A DNA stretch of 57,573 nucleotides from Allobranchiibius sp. CTAmp26 (GTDB taxonomy: Bacteria; Actinomycetota; Actinomycetes; Actinomycetales; Dermatophilaceae): the NCBI RefSeq assembly GCF_017565405.1, contig NZ_JAGEKR010000020.1, positions 1-57,573 of the forward strand, read 5' to 3'. The stretch's first letter is position 1. Each line of letters begins with the position of its first letter. This document shows positions 9,957 through 19,315 of the stretch, in pieces. Under the pieces are notes generated by a model. It was not told where the DNA came from. It did not search any database and saw only the letters and a program-made list of their open reading frames with translations. A program made the translations under genes and the position numbers.

Positions 9957-10097
9957 GGTGATCCTCCTGGGTCGATGACAACTCGTCGTCACAGGATCGA
10001 ACTTGGAGGGGTCGTGACGCCAGGACTCTGTTGATTATTCGCCAGACTCCAGCCAGGATGAACTTCTGCCGATTCTGCTGCCATGGAGCGGGTGTTG
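9957..10097. promoter_or_regulatory. Divergent promoter region of ald and the Lrp-type regulator
   Basis: The 141 bases between the two starts must hold both promoters and probably the regulator's sites. Visible pieces are TTCTGC twice (10064-10069 and 10073-10078) just before the regulator gene, and CCAGACTCCAGCCAGGA around 10042-10058. I cannot point to a clear long palindrome. Confidence 0.4.
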
Positions 10098-10607
10098 ATG
10101 AAGGAAGTTCGGTCCGGTGGTGCGGGTCACAACGCGGCCCAGCTGGACGACACCGATCAGGTGCTGCTCGGGTTGCTCGCAGCGGACGCTCGGATGGCCA
10201 ACAAGGCCCTGGCGCGAGCGGCCGGCATCGCGCCCTCAACCTGCCTCAATCGGGTGCGGCTGCTGCGCGAGCGTGGCGTGATCCGCGGCTACCACGCGGA
10301 CATCGATCCGGAGGCGATCGGTCGGCCGATCCAGGCCTTCGTCTCGGTCCGGCTGCGTGCGGGATCGCGGTCGCGGATCAGGGAGTTGACGGGCCGACTC
10401 GCTGCGCTACCGGGGGTGTTGAACGTCTACTTCCTGGCCGGCGCCAACGACTTCCAGCTGCACGTGGCGTGTGAATCTCCCTCCGCACTCAGCAACTTCG
10501 TGGTCGACAACCTCAGCGCCTCGCAGGACGTGGCGCTCACCGAGACCACCCTGATCTTCGAGCACGTCGCCGGCCGCGCTCAGACCCGGCACACCCACCT
10601 CGGGTGA
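10098..10607 (+). CDS. Lrp/AsnC-family regulator, probable controller of ald
   Basis: 169 residues from the ATG at 10098, which has GGAG nine bases upstream; an earlier ATG at 10083 has no such site. The N-terminal winged helix-turn-helix covers about residues 15-70 (LDDTDQVLLGLLAADARMAN, then APSTCLNRVRLLRERGVIRG). The C-terminal RAM ligand domain follows, with the typical LPGVLNVYFLAGANDFQLHV. These proteins form octamers and sense amino acids. The divergent place next to ald suggests an AldR-like role with alanine as effector; that is inferred from context. Confidence 0.85.
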   Translation: MKEVRSGGAGHNAAQLDDTDQVLLGLLAADARMANKALARAAGIAPSTCLNRVRLLRERGVIRGYHADIDPEAIGRPIQAFVSVRLRAGSRSRIRELTGRLAALPGVLNVYFLAGANDFQLHVACESPSALSNFVVDNLSASQDVALTETTLIFEHVAGRAQTRHTHLG

Positions 10608-10628
10608 TCAGGCCGGGGTGAAGTCCCA

Positions 10629-10678
10629 GACGGCGTTGACGGCGTTCGCGTTCGTTGACGGCGTTTGAACGCCGTCAA
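10629..10678. terminator. Hairpin with GACGGCGTT direct repeats between convergent genes
   Basis: TTGACGGCGTT (10655-10665) and AACGCCGTCAA (10668-10678) form an 11-bp stem with a two-base loop, extended by one wobble and one C-G pair. GACGGCGTT occurs three times (10629, 10638, 10657). It lies between the ends of the Lrp gene and the DUF2332 gene and could end both transcripts. No T-run follows. Confidence 0.5.
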
Positions 10679-10731
10679 TGGTGGTGAACACCGTCAGGGT
10701 CGGGTGCGCACGCGGGGAAACGAGGTATCCG

Positions 10732-11826
10732 TCAGGCGAAGTCGAACCACTGGCCGTGCGGATGGGCCGTGCCCCAGTACGCCGGCGCCAGTTCCGCGCC
10801 GTCACGCCACCGCCGGGCGGCCAGCACCGTGCCTCCCTGCGCGTCCCGCAGGTGCGGCGGCAGCTCCACCCCGGGCATGCAGCGCGGCGGCTCGGCGGTG
10901 ATCCAGCTGACTGGTCGCCCGTCACGGGCCGCGTCGGCCAGGTGGCGCGCCACCTGCGGCCGCCGGGACCGCTCGGCGTACGTCAGCGCCCAGGAGCTGA
11001 AGAGCACCAGATGATCGCCGTCGGCGCGCACCAGGGTGGCCGGCAGGTCGTCGATCATGTCGCCTCGGTCGACCGTCGGCGGATCGGGCCGCAGCAGGTC
11101 GACGGCGGCAGTGAAGCGTTCGTACCGCCCCGGCACCTCCGGCCACAGGCACGCCGCCAGCCAGCGGACGGCAGGGGCGTCGGTCAGGTCGACGGGGTGC
11201 AGGTCGATCCCGCGGGCGCTCGCGATCGGGGGGAGCCGCAACTGCGCGGCGGGTCGGGTGGAGCGGTCCTCGCCCAGACACTGCACGGGGGAGTCCCTCG
11301 GCCCGTACGCCGCCCGCTCACCGCCTGCGGCCTCGACGGCCTCGATCGTCGTGCGGTAGCGGTCGATCCCCAGCAGCAGCCCGGCACTGGCCCCGATCTC
11401 GACCAACCCGACCGGCAGATCGGGCACATCCGCGCACGCGCGCTGCAGGAGCGCGGCCAGATACACACAGCGGTTGACCTCGTTGGTCTGGGTGGAGCGG
11501 GTGGCGATGACCTGGCGGAGCCGGTCGGCGTGCGCCAGAGCGGCGTTGCGCACCTCGGGCCACGGGTCGCCCGTGGCCGCCGCGTCGGCCCCGACCACGC
11601 TCGAATACCACTGCGCCATAGGCAGATCGGGGTGGTCGAGCACGAGGTCGTGCAGAGCCGCGAGGAGGAGCACGGGGCGGGCCTGGCCGGGCTGCGCGGA
11701 CAACAGCAGCCCCGCGACCTCGTCGTCGCGGGCCGAGTTCGCGGTGATCGCGCTGTAAAGCGGCAGATCGGCGTACTCCCGCGACCACGCCGCGAGCCGG
11801 TCCTCGATCGACTCCAGATCGCTCAT
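10732..11826 (-). CDS. DUF2332-family protein, function unknown
   Basis: 364 residues, start ATG (complement of 11824-11826) at MSDLESIEDRLAAW. Its features agree with DUF2332 proteins: the start LYSAITANSARDDEVAGLLL, the centre VGLVEIGASAGLLLGIDRYR, a methyltransferase-like glycine motif, and a C-terminal segment ending in AYWGTAHPHGQWFDF. The glycine motif hints at an SAM-dependent methyltransferase fold, but no activity is known to me. The frame is open far upstream, but that part overlaps nuoA on the other strand and looks non-coding. It is divergent from nuoA. Confidence 0.8.
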   Translation of the reverse strand: MSDLESIEDRLAAWSREYADLPLYSAITANSARDDEVAGLLLSAQPGQARPVLLLAALHDLVLDHPDLPMAQWYSSVVGADAAATGDPWPEVRNAALAHADRLRQVIATRSTQTNEVNRCVYLAALLQRACADVPDLPVGLVEIGASAGLLLGIDRYRTTIEAVEAAGGERAAYGPRDSPVQCLGEDRSTRPAAQLRLPPIASARGIDLHPVDLTDAPAVRWLAACLWPEVPGRYERFTAAVDLLRPDPPTVDRGDMIDDLPATLVRADGDHLVLFSSWALTYAERSRRPQVARHLADAARDGRPVSWITAEPPRCMPGVELPPHLRDAQGGTVLAARRWRDGAELAPAYWGTAHPHGQWFDFA

Positions 11827-11907
11827 CCGCGCATCATCACACCGGGGAGCGACAGCGGCGGGCGACACGGGAAATGGACGGTGCCGAACGCGGACACCCC
11901 CGCTCGT

Positions 11908-11913
11908 TAGGCT
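11908..11913 (+). promoter_or_regulatory. -10-like hexamer TAGGCT, leaderless promoter of the nuo operon
   Basis: TAGGCT (inside GTTAGGCT) ends 7 bases before the nuoA GTG at 11921. No ribosome binding site lies between them, which fits a leaderless transcript. The same GTTAGGCT octamer sits 8 bases before hadA. No convincing -35 is seen. Confidence 0.5.
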
Positions 11914-11920
11914 GCGGTCC

Positions 11921-12301
11921 GTGAGTTCTGGGTTGAGCGGGTACCTCGTACTCGCCGGGGTGACGGCGGCCGGCGTGCTGCTCTTCGTCGCCGCGATGTT
12001 CGCGCGGCGGCTTCTCGCGCCGCGCGCGCCCAGCCAGGCCAAGGCGTCGACGTACGAGTCGGGCGTCGACCCCGTGGCGGGCGGATGGGCGCAGACCCAC
12101 GTGCGCTACATGACGTTCGCGTTCCTCTACCTGGTCTTCGCGGTCGACTCCGTCTTCCTCTTCCCGTGGGCGCTGGTGCTGCGGAACAAGTCCATCAACC
12201 ACGCCAGCCTGCTGGAGATGGGCATCTTCGCGGCCGTCATCCTGGTCGGGCTGGCGCACGCCGCGCGGCGCGGGCTGCTGCGCTGGACGCTCGACAACTG
12301 A
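11921..12301 (+). CDS. nuoA: Complex I subunit A (NuoA)
   Basis: 126-residue membrane subunit with three hydrophobic helices (about 7-29, 64-88, 95-115). The family motif is in the first loop, [11 protein letters not shown] (usually YECG), and the next helix holds the conserved acidic [13 protein letters not shown] (D/E-V-x-F-L-x-P-W). The YESG form, with Ser instead of Cys, is seen in some bacteria. It opens a tightly packed operon nuoABCHIJKLMN. GTG start with a probable leaderless promoter. Confidence 0.92.
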   Translation: MSSGLSGYLVLAGVTAAGVLLFVAAMFARRLLAPRAPSQAKASTYESGVDPVAGGWAQTHVRYMTFAFLYLVFAVDSVFLFPWALVLRNKSINHASLLEMGIFAAVILVGLAHAARRGLLRWTLDN

Positions 12302-12314
12302 GAGGGGAGCCGCC

Positions 12315-12902
12315 ATGACGACCGATCTCCCCCTGCCGCGCGTCGGCCCGGCACAGGTCGCCGCACCCAAACCGATGCGTCTGGTGCTCAACTGGGGCCG
12401 GCGCTACTCCCTGTGGGTCTTCAACTTCGGGCTCGCGTGCTGCGCCATCGAGTTCATCGCGGCGTCGATGGCCCGCCACGACTTCATCCGTCTCGGAGTC
12501 ATTCCGTTCGCGCCGGGCCCGCGGCAGGCCGACCTCATGGTCGTCTCGGGCACGGTCACCGACAAGATGGCGCCCGCGATTCGCCGTCTCTACGACCAGA
12601 TGCCCGAGCCGAAGTACGTCATCTCCTTCGGTGCATGCTCCAACTCCGGTGGCCCGTACTGGGATTCGTACTGCGTCACCAAGGGCGTCGACCAGCTGAT
12701 CCCCGTCGACGTCTACGTGCCCGGGTGCCCGCCGCGCCCGGAGGCCCTCCTGCAGGGCATCCTCACCCTCCAGGACCGGATCGCGAGCGAGCGCCCCAGC
12801 CACGCCTCGCTGCGGGAGAAGCTCGGCCCGTACGCCGGTCGCCGCGCGTCCGCGGCCGAGGTGAGCCGCCCGCTCGTGGCACCCCCGGAGGCCGGCACGT
12901 GA
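12315..12902 (+). CDS. nuoB: Complex I subunit B (NuoB), N2 cluster carrier
   Basis: 195-residue subunit that binds the terminal [4Fe-4S] cluster N2, the direct electron donor to quinone. All four ligands are present: C42-C43 in [10 protein letters not shown]108 in FGACSNSGG, and C138 in [10 protein letters not shown]. In ordinary complex I it forms the quinone cavity together with NuoD, which is missing here. AGAGGGGAGCC precedes the ATG. The C-terminal 40 residues are an extension of low complexity. Confidence 0.94.
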   Translation: MTTDLPLPRVGPAQVAAPKPMRLVLNWGRRYSLWVFNFGLACCAIEFIAASMARHDFIRLGVIPFAPGPRQADLMVVSGTVTDKMAPAIRRLYDQMPEPKYVISFGACSNSGGPYWDSYCVTKGVDQLIPVDVYVPGCPPRPEALLQGILTLQDRIASERPSHASLREKLGPYAGRRASAAEVSRPLVAPPEAGT

Positions 12903-13453
12903 CCTCCGAGATCCCCACCGTCCGCTGCGCACTCACGGCCTGGATCGACACGTTGCGCGATGCGCGCGGCGGCGGCTTCACCATGTTCGACTTCCTGACG
13001 GCGGTCGACGAGACCGATCGCGACGAGGAGCCGGGCTTCGACATCGTCGCCCACCTCTACGACCCGACACCCGGCGCGTTGCGCGAAACCCTCGTCAGGA
13101 CAACGGTTCCCGACGGCGCGGCAGTGCCCAGCTGCACCGGGCTCTGGCGCGGTGCCGCCTGGCACGAGCGCGAGACCCACGAGATGTTCGGCATCCCCTT
13201 CGAGGGATTCGACGACGGCACCGGGCTCGGCATGCGACCGCTGTTGCTTCCGGACGGGTTCGACGGCACGCCGCTGCGCAAGTCCTTCGTGCTCACCGCC
13301 CGGGTCAGCAAGCCGTGGCCCGGCGCCAAGGATCCTGCCGACGTCCCGGCCGGTCAGGCCGACCCGACGAAGGCCGGCGCCAAACCCGCACGGGCACCGC
13401 GCCGCCGGATGCAACCGCCGGGCATCCCCGATCCCACCTGGGGACCGAGATGA
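12899..13453 (+). CDS. nuoC: Complex I 30-kDa subunit C (NuoC)
   Basis: 184 residues from a GTG that overlaps the nuoB stop by four bases. The family signature [16 protein letters not shown] (usually WxEREVYDMFGIxFxGHP) and [18 protein letters not shown] are clear. The C-terminal 45 residues are Pro/Arg/Lys-rich. It is not fused to NuoD: it ends at 13453, and nuoH starts at 13450 with a four-base overlap. No NuoD-like sequence occurs anywhere in the window. Confidence 0.9.
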   Translation: MTSEIPTVRCALTAWIDTLRDARGGGFTMFDFLTAVDETDRDEEPGFDIVAHLYDPTPGALRETLVRTTVPDGAAVPSCTGLWRGAAWHERETHEMFGIPFEGFDDGTGLGMRPLLLPDGFDGTPLRKSFVLTARVSKPWPGAKDPADVPAGQADPTKAGAKPARAPRRRMQPPGIPDPTWGPR

Positions 13454-14409
13454 GCACCTTCGGCGAGGTCGTGCTGCGCTCGCTGTGCGTGCTGATCGCC
13501 TTCCTGGTGCTTCCGCTGCTCGTCGGCCAGACCGAGCACAAGCTCATGGCCCACATGCAGGGACGTCTCGGGCCGATGTACGCCGGCGGCTTCCACGGCT
13601 GGGCGCAGCTCGTCGCCGACGGGGTGAAGTTCACCCAGAAGGAGGACATCGTCCCCCTGGCCGCGGACAAGCCGGTCTTCCGCCTGGCGCCGGCCCTCGG
13701 CATCGTGTCCTACCTGCTCGCGCTGGCCGTGATCCCGTTCGGGCCGCACCTCGTCGCCGCCGGGATCACCGGCAGCCTGCTGTGGGTGCTCGCGGTCGGC
13801 GCGATCGGCACGGTCGGCACGCTGATGGCGGGCTGGTCCAGCGGCAACAAGTACGCGCTCATCGGCGGCCTGCGCTCCGCGGCCCAGCTCGTCTCCTACG
13901 AGGTGCCGCTGATCCTGGCCGCCGCGTCGTTCGCAATGGCCGCCGGATCGTTCTCGCTGGTGTCGATCGCGCACGCCTGGACCCCGTGGTGGCTGCTGTG
14001 GCAACTGCCCGGCGCGATCGTCTTCCTGGTGGCCGGCACCGCCGAGCTGCAGCGTCCGCCGTTCGACATGCCGGTGGCCGACTCCGAGCTCGTGATGGGC
14101 CCGTGGACCGAGTACACCGGCCTGCGGTTCGCGCTCTTCCTGCTCGCCGAGTACGCCGGGATCGTGGTGGTCTCGCTGGTGCTGGCCGTGCTCTACCTCG
14201 GCGGCTGGACCGGCCCCTTCGACCACCAGATCGGACCGTTCTGGGTGCTGCTCAAGGGCTTCTTCTTCGCCGTGATCATCCTGTGGATGCGGATGTCCTG
14301 GCCGCGGTTGCGTGAAGACCAGCTGCAGCGAGTCGCATGGCTCGGGCTGGTGCCGCTGGCGCTGCTGCAGATCGTGCTGACCGCTGCAGGGGTGGTGCTG
14401 ACGACATGA
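13450..14409 (+). CDS. nuoH: Complex I membrane subunit H (NuoH)
   Basis: 319-residue membrane subunit with eight predicted helices that joins the hydrophilic arm to the pump modules. Family segments are visible but changed: [20 protein letters not shown] (usually ERRxLAxMQxRxGPNR), [42 protein letters not shown] (usually AETNRAPFDLPEAE), [19 protein letters not shown] and [10 protein letters not shown]. The charged residues of the E-channel region are mostly kept. It overlaps nuoC and nuoI by four bases each. Confidence 0.93.
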   Translation: MSTFGEVVLRSLCVLIAFLVLPLLVGQTEHKLMAHMQGRLGPMYAGGFHGWAQLVADGVKFTQKEDIVPLAADKPVFRLAPALGIVSYLLALAVIPFGPHLVAAGITGSLLWVLAVGAIGTVGTLMAGWSSGNKYALIGGLRSAAQLVSYEVPLILAAASFAMAAGSFSLVSIAHAWTPWWLLWQLPGAIVFLVAGTAELQRPPFDMPVADSELVMGPWTEYTGLRFALFLLAEYAGIVVVSLVLAVLYLGGWTGPFDHQIGPFWVLLKGFFFAVIILWMRMSWPRLREDQLQRVAWLGLVPLALLQIVLTAAGVVLTT

Positions 14410-14966
14410 CCGATCAGGACAAGAAGGGCTTCGTCCCCGGACTGCTCAAGGGGATGGGGACGACCGCGCGGGCGATGACCCGGCACGCGCACACCCAGGA
14501 GTACCCCGACGTCTCGCCGCAGCTGCCGCCGCGGTCGCGCGGGGTGATCGCGCTCGAGGAGTCCAACTGCACCTCGTGCATGCTGTGCGCGCGCGAGTGC
14601 CCGGACTGGTGCATCTACATCGACTCCCACAAGGAGACGGTGCCGCCGACCACCGAGGGCGGGCGGGAGCGCAAGGAGAACGTGCTCGACCGCTTCGCCA
14701 TCGACTTCAGTCTGTGTATGTACTGCGGCATCTGCATCGAGGTGTGTCCCTTCGACGCCCTCTTCTGGAGCCCGGAGTTCGAGTACGCCGAGACCGACAT
14801 CCGCGACCTGCTGCACGAGAAGGACCGGCTGGGCCAGTGGATGGCCACGGTCCCCGCGCCGCCCGCTCTGGATCAGGGCGCGCCGGTCGACCAGCCCGAG
14901 CCGACCGAATCCGCCCCATCCGAGCCGCAACCCGCGCAGGCCCCCGACGAAGATCCGGCGCCGTGA
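14406..14966 (+). CDS. nuoI: Complex I ferredoxin-like subunit I (NuoI)
   Basis: 186-residue subunit with two [4Fe-4S] clusters. The first motif is [12 protein letters not shown] (C55, C58, C61, C65) and the second [12 protein letters not shown] (C104, C107, C110, C114). Without NuoE, F and G, this protein would be the first electron acceptor of the complex, so a reduced ferredoxin could dock here; this is inference. The C-terminal tail (about 150-186) is Pro/Glu/Ala-rich. ATGA overlap with nuoH and GTGA overlap with nuoJ. Confidence 0.94.
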   Translation: MTDQDKKGFVPGLLKGMGTTARAMTRHAHTQEYPDVSPQLPPRSRGVIALEESNCTSCMLCARECPDWCIYIDSHKETVPPTTEGGRERKENVLDRFAIDFSLCMYCGICIEVCPFDALFWSPEFEYAETDIRDLLHEKDRLGQWMATVPAPPALDQGAPVDQPEPTESAPSEPQPAQAPDEDPAP

Positions 14967-15496
14967 CGACGTACGACATCTTCTTCTCGATCCTCGGAGT
15001 CCTCTGCGCCGCCAGTGGGCTCGCCGCGGTCACCACCCGGCACCTGATGCATGCGGCGCTGTGGCTGACGGTGTGCCTGGCCACGCTGGCCGGGTGCTAC
15101 CTGGTGCTGGGCGCGGAGCTGGTGGCCCTCGTGCAGCTGCTGGTCTACGTCGGCGCGATCGTCGTGCTGGTGCTCTTCGCGCTCATGCTGACCCGGGCGC
15201 CGATCGGACGCAGCCACGACCACGACACCCCGCTCCTGCAGCGTGCGGTCGCCCTGGTCATCGCCGGTTCCGCCGCCGTCCTGCTCGGCGCGGTGCTCAT
15301 CACCGGCGTCCGCGACGGCACCGTGCAGGTGCACGGCGGCTCGACGAACGCGCTGGCCCGGATGCTCTTCACCAGCTGGGTCTGGCCGTTCGAGCTGCTG
15401 TCCCTGCTGCTCCTCATCGCGCTCGTCGGCGCGCTGGCCATGAGCCGCTCGCTGGTGCCCGCCCGCGCGACCCGCCGCACCGGGGAGGACTCGTGA
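14963..15496 (+). CDS. nuoJ: Complex I membrane subunit J (NuoJ)
   Basis: 177-residue membrane subunit with five helices. The helix-3 segment [24 protein letters not shown], with its YVGAIVVL signature, is typical. The start [19 protein letters not shown] is also family-like. The GTG start overlaps the nuoI stop by four bases and the stop overlaps nuoK by four. Confidence 0.93.
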   Translation: MTTYDIFFSILGVLCAASGLAAVTTRHLMHAALWLTVCLATLAGCYLVLGAELVALVQLLVYVGAIVVLVLFALMLTRAPIGRSHDHDTPLLQRAVALVIAGSAAVLLGAVLITGVRDGTVQVHGGSTNALARMLFTSWVWPFELLSLLLLIALVGALAMSRSLVPARATRRTGEDS

Positions 15497-15801
15497 TCCA
15501 CCTCTGGCCACCGCTGCTGCTGGTCGCGATCCTCTTCGGCACCGGGCTCTACGGCGTGCTGGCCCGCCGCAACGCGGTGCTCGTCCTGGTGGGCGTCGAG
15601 TTGATGCTGGCCGCCGCCGGGCTGCTCTTCGTGACCTTCGGATCCACCATCCGGGACACCGCCCGCGCGGGGCACGTGCTCACCATCTTCCTGATCACGA
15701 TCGCGGCCGCCGAGATCGCCGTCGCGCTCGCGGTGATCCTCGCGGTCTACCGCTCGCGCGGCGACATCGACGTGACCGTGGCCGGCGAGGACGACCTGTG
15801 A
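15493..15801 (+). CDS. nuoK: Complex I membrane subunit K (NuoK)
   Basis: 102-residue membrane subunit with three helices, a normal length. Both buried glutamates are present: GVELMLAAAGLLFV (helix 2) and AAAEIAVALAVILAVYR (helix 3). The first helix contains GTGLYGVLARRNAV. GTG start with a four-base overlap to nuoJ; the stop overlaps the start region of nuoL. Confidence 0.94.
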   Translation: MIHLWPPLLLVAILFGTGLYGVLARRNAVLVLVGVELMLAAAGLLFVTFGSTIRDTARAGHVLTIFLITIAAAEIAVALAVILAVYRSRGDIDVTVAGEDDL

Positions 15802-17816
15802 TGGGCACGCTGTCCGATAGCAGCGGCTGGCCGGTGCACCCCTCCCAGCTGATCGTGCTCCTGCCGGCGCTGGCCGCCGCGGTCTCCCTGGTGCTCGTAC
15901 GCCGCGCACGCATCCCCGCGTTCGTCGTCGCCCTGCTCGGCGCGCTCGGTGGTCTGGCCGCGGCCGCCCAGCTGCTGGCCCAGCAGCTGGGCGGCACGGC
16001 CGAGGCATCCAGCGCCACCGTCGGCCCCCTGCCCCTCGAGCCGGTGCTGCACGCGCCGATGCGCCTGGGCGTCGACCGGTTCGCGGTGCTGCTGGCCGTC
16101 ACCGTCGCGGTGGTCGCCCTCGTCGTCCAGCTGGTCGCCCGCTGGTACCTGCGTGAGGACCGGCGGTACGCCGCGTTCGCCGCCACCGTCAGCCTCTTCA
16201 CCGCCGCGATGCAGCTGGTGGTGCTGTCCGACGACGTGCTGCTCACCATCGTCGGCTGGGAGCTGATGGGCTGGTGCTCCTACCTGTTGATCGGCCACGA
16301 CAGCGAGCGGGAGAAGGCGCGGCGGGCGGCGTACAAGGCGTTCCTGGTGACCCGACTGGCCGACGCGCCGTTCGCGATCGGACTGGTCCTGCTCGCCACC
16401 GGTGCCCACACCACGTCCCTCTCCGCGATCGTCCGGCACTGGTCGGGGCAGCCGTCAACACTGCTCACCGGTGGGCTCATCGCCGTCATCGTCGGGGTGG
16501 CGGGCAAGTCCGCCCAGGTGCCGTTCCAGGACTGGCTGCCCGATGCGATGGAGGGCCCCACGCCGGCTTCCGCGCTCATCCACGCCGCCACCATGGTCGC
16601 CGCCGGCACCGTCGTGCTGGGCCGGCTGCTGCCGCTGCTCGAGCGCTCCGACGCCGCACGCACCGTCCTCGTCCTGATCGCCGGGATCTCCACCGTGCTG
16701 GCCGGGTTCCTCGCCTACTGCCAGACCGACCTCAAGCGCCTCCTCGCGTGGTCGACGGTCTCCCAGGTGGGTCTGATGCTCCTCGGTCTCGCGATCGTGC
16801 CGGTCGGCCACCGGGCCGACCTGGCGTTGAACCACCTGGTCGCGCACGCGATGTTCAAGGCGCTGCTCTTCCTGGTGTTCGGATGGATCTCGGTCCTGGT
16901 CGGCGGCACGGTCGTCGCGCGGATGTCTGGCGCCGTCCGTGCCCACCCCGCGACCCGCGCCCTGGTGGCGATCGGGCTGCTGTCGCTGGCCGGGGTGCCC
17001 CCGATGGCAGGGTTCGTCAGCAAGGACCTGATCGTCGACGAGGCTGCGACGCGCGCGGTGAACGGTGACGGCGTCAGCCGGATCGCGTTCGTGGCGTTGG
17101 CGTTCTCGGTCGCTCTGACCGCCGCGTACTGCATGCGCGCGTGGTTGATCCTCGACCACCGCTCGGTCGTGGAGCGAAACGCGGCGCTGGAGATCGTGGA
17201 GGACTCGGTCACCGTCCAGGAGGTCGGCATCGTCGAGCTCTTCGTCACCAGCGCACAGGTCGACCGACGCGGCCGGGAGGTGGGGCAGCCGCTCGTACCG
17301 ATCGTTCCGGAGCCGGAACCCGAACCAGTGACGGTGGTCGCGCCCGACGCCGCCTCGCGGCTCGGCCTCCGGCTGCTGGCCCTGCTGGCCGTCGTGGGCG
17401 GGTTGCTCGTGACCACCCCCTTGCTCAGCCTCGACTGGAACCACCCGGCGTGGGCCCTGATCGCCGCCACCCTGCTGCTCATGGCGGCAGTTGCCGTGTT
17501 CGTGCGCGTGCAGTCCCTGGGCACGCCGTACGGCGATGCGGCGGGGCGCCTGCCCCTCACCCTGCGCAGCGTTGCCGACCGCGGCCTCGGGATGGACGGC
17601 GTCTACGTCGCCCTCACCCGCCCGGTGGTCGCGTTGGCGCGACTCGTGGCGGGCGCGGAGCGCGGTCTCGAGACCGGTGTGCACTCCACCGCGCGTGGCG
17701 CCCGTGGGCTGGCCGGAGTCGGTGCGCGCCTGCAGAACGGCACGCCGACCGCCGGTCTCGTGGCGGTCGCCCTGGGCGTCGTCGCCGTCGGCCTGATCGG
17801 GATATCCCTGTGGTAG
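15798..17816 (+). CDS. nuoL: Complex I antiporter-like subunit L (NuoL)
   Basis: 672-residue proton-pump subunit of the Mrp antiporter type. Signatures include GWELMGWCSYLLIG (pump glutamate), KSAQVPFQDWLPDAMEGPTP (lysine and loop motif), SALIHAATMVAAG and QTDLKRLLAWSTVSQVGLM. Residues about 455-515 form an unusual hydrophilic loop rich in Val/Glu/Pro, a probable lineage-specific insertion before the last helices and lateral helix. Start is GTG 15798 or ATG 15801; either overlaps the nuoK stop. Confidence 0.94.
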   Translation: MMGTLSDSSGWPVHPSQLIVLLPALAAAVSLVLVRRARIPAFVVALLGALGGLAAAAQLLAQQLGGTAEASSATVGPLPLEPVLHAPMRLGVDRFAVLLAVTVAVVALVVQLVARWYLREDRRYAAFAATVSLFTAAMQLVVLSDDVLLTIVGWELMGWCSYLLIGHDSEREKARRAAYKAFLVTRLADAPFAIGLVLLATGAHTTSLSAIVRHWSGQPSTLLTGGLIAVIVGVAGKSAQVPFQDWLPDAMEGPTPASALIHAATMVAAGTVVLGRLLPLLERSDAARTVLVLIAGISTVLAGFLAYCQTDLKRLLAWSTVSQVGLMLLGLAIVPVGHRADLALNHLVAHAMFKALLFLVFGWISVLVGGTVVARMSGAVRAHPATRALVAIGLLSLAGVPPMAGFVSKDLIVDEAATRAVNGDGVSRIAFVALAFSVALTAAYCMRAWLILDHRSVVERNAALEIVEDSVTVQEVGIVELFVTSAQVDRRGREVGQPLVPIVPEPEPEPVTVVAPDAASRLGLRLLALLAVVGGLLVTTPLLSLDWNHPAWALIAATLLLMAAVAVFVRVQSLGTPYGDAAGRLPLTLRSVADRGLGMDGVYVALTRPVVALARLVAGAERGLETGVHSTARGARGLAGVGARLQNGTPTAGLVAVALGVVAVGLIGISLW

Positions 17817-19315
17817 CAGCACTCCTCGTCGCCCCCCTGGCACCGCTGCTCGGTGGGACCGCCTTGATCGCCGCCGACCGCAGCCGCCTGCGGATCGCGA
17901 CCGCCGCGGCGTACGGCGTCGCCCTCACGCTCGCGGTGGTCGCGCTGGCCGCGGCGCTCCTCGCCGTCTGGAAACGTCCCGGAATCGATCACTCCTGGGT
18001 CCCGGCCATCGGCATGCGGCTGCACCTCGCGATCGACGGCATCAGCGCACCGCTGGTGGTGCTCACGGCCGCGATCGGCGTCCTCGTCGTCCTGCACGCC
18101 GGGTGGAGGGAGCCGTCGGCGACCTATCTCGGCGCGTTGCTGATGGTCACCGGGGGAGCGCTCGCGACGTTCCTCGTGCAGGACGCGATCGCCTTCTTCC
18201 TCGCGTTCGAACTCGTGCTGGTGCCGATGTGGCTGCTGATCGCGCGCTTCGGGGACACCACCCGTCCGGGTGAGCGCGACCGCGCCGCAACGATGTTCGT
18301 GCTCTACACAGTGCTCGGCTCCACGCTCATGCTGGTCGGCATCCTGGTGCTGGTGGTGTCCGCGGGCACCTCCGACCTGACCCATCTGCAGACCGCGCAC
18401 CTGTCGAGGAGCACCCAGACCGTGGTCGCCGCCCTGCTGATGATCGGCATCGGCATCAAGATCCCGATCTGGCCGCTGCACTCCTGGCTGCCCGCGGCGC
18501 ACACCGCGGCGCCGACCGGCGGCTCCGTGCTGCTCGCCGCCGTGCTGCTGAAGATGGGCACCTACGCCGTGGTGCGCCTGGTCGTCTTCCCCCTGCCGCG
18601 CGGTCTGCACGCGATCGCGCCCGTCGTCGCGGTCTTCGCGGTGGCCGGGATCCTGATCGGCGGGCTCGTCTGCCTGGTCGAGCGCAGCCTCAAACGGCTG
18701 ATCGCGTGGTCCTCCGTGGCGCACATGGGGTTCGTGGTGCTGGCATTGATGACCGGTACGACGCTCGGGGTCCAGGCGGCGCTCTACGGCAACATCGCGC
18801 ACGGCGTGATCTCGGCGCTGCTCTTCGTCGTCGTCGGGGGCCTGAAGAAGCGCTGGGGCGACGACGACCTGCAGACCGCGCGTCGTGCGCTGCGACAGGT
18901 CAGCCCGCGGCTCGGACTCGCCCTGGTGGTCGGGTTCGCCGGCTCCCTCGCGCTCCCCGGCCTGGCCGGTTTCTGGGGCGAGGTCCTCACCCTCTTCTCG
19001 GCCTGGTCGCCCGGCGACCGGCCGCTGACCCTCTTCCGGGTCCTCGCCGTCGCGGCGGCCACGGGCTCGGTCCTCGCCGCGGCGTACGCGCTGCGGGTGC
19101 TCCGGACCGTCTGGGCCGGCACCGACTCCCTTCCCGATGTCGTCACCGACGGGGGGAGCGTCGTCGCCCAGGACGCGCACGCGGTGGAGTGGATCGTCAT
19201 CGCGGTGCTCGTCGCCGCGGTCGTCGCCCTCGGCGTGTGGCCGACCCCGCTGATGCACCAGACGGCGTACGGCCTCGCCCACGTCTCCCGGGTCCTCGTC
19301 GGGGGTGCGCCGTGA
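17810..19315 (+). CDS. nuoM: Complex I antiporter-like subunit M (NuoM)
   Basis: 501-residue proton-pump subunit. Visible motifs are [17 protein letters not shown] (pump glutamate), [22 protein letters not shown] (lysine and loop), [18 protein letters not shown] and [17 protein letters not shown], all typical. The GTG start (17810) overlaps the nuoL stop by seven bases. The GTG of nuoN overlaps its own stop. Confidence 0.94.
   Translation: MVAALLVAPLAPLLGGTALIAADRSRLRIATAAAYGVALTLAVVALAAALLAVWKRPGIDHSWVPAIGMRLHLAIDGISAPLVVLTAAIGVLVVLHAGWREPSATYLGALLMVTGGALATFLVQDAIAFFLAFELVLVPMWLLIARFGDTTRPGERDRAATMFVLYTVLGSTLMLVGILVLVVSAGTSDLTHLQTAHLSRSTQTVVAALLMIGIGIKIPIWPLHSWLPAAHTAAPTGGSVLLAAVLLKMGTYAVVRLVVFPLPRGLHAIAPVVAVFAVAGILIGGLVCLVERSLKRLIAWSSVAHMGFVVLALMTGTTLGVQAALYGNIAHGVISALLFVVVGGLKKRWGDDDLQTARRALRQVSPRLGLALVVGFAGSLALPGLAGFWGEVLTLFSAWSPGDRPLTLFRVLAVAAATGSVLAAAYALRVLRTVWAGTDSLPDVVTDGGSVVAQDAHAVEWIVIAVLVAAVVALGVWPTPLMHQTAYGLAHVSRVLVGGAP

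Noticed and set aside
10608-10731. End of a minus frame reading HPTLTVFTTIDGVQTPS and ending DFTPA, possible gene remnant
   Set aside because: It looks protein-like, but it has no start outside the DUF2332 gene, no family match I know, and contains the direct repeats and hairpin.
12899-13453. NuoC considered as a NuoCD fusion
   Set aside because: It has only 184 residues, ends in a Pro/Arg-rich tail, and shows no 49-kDa subunit motifs.
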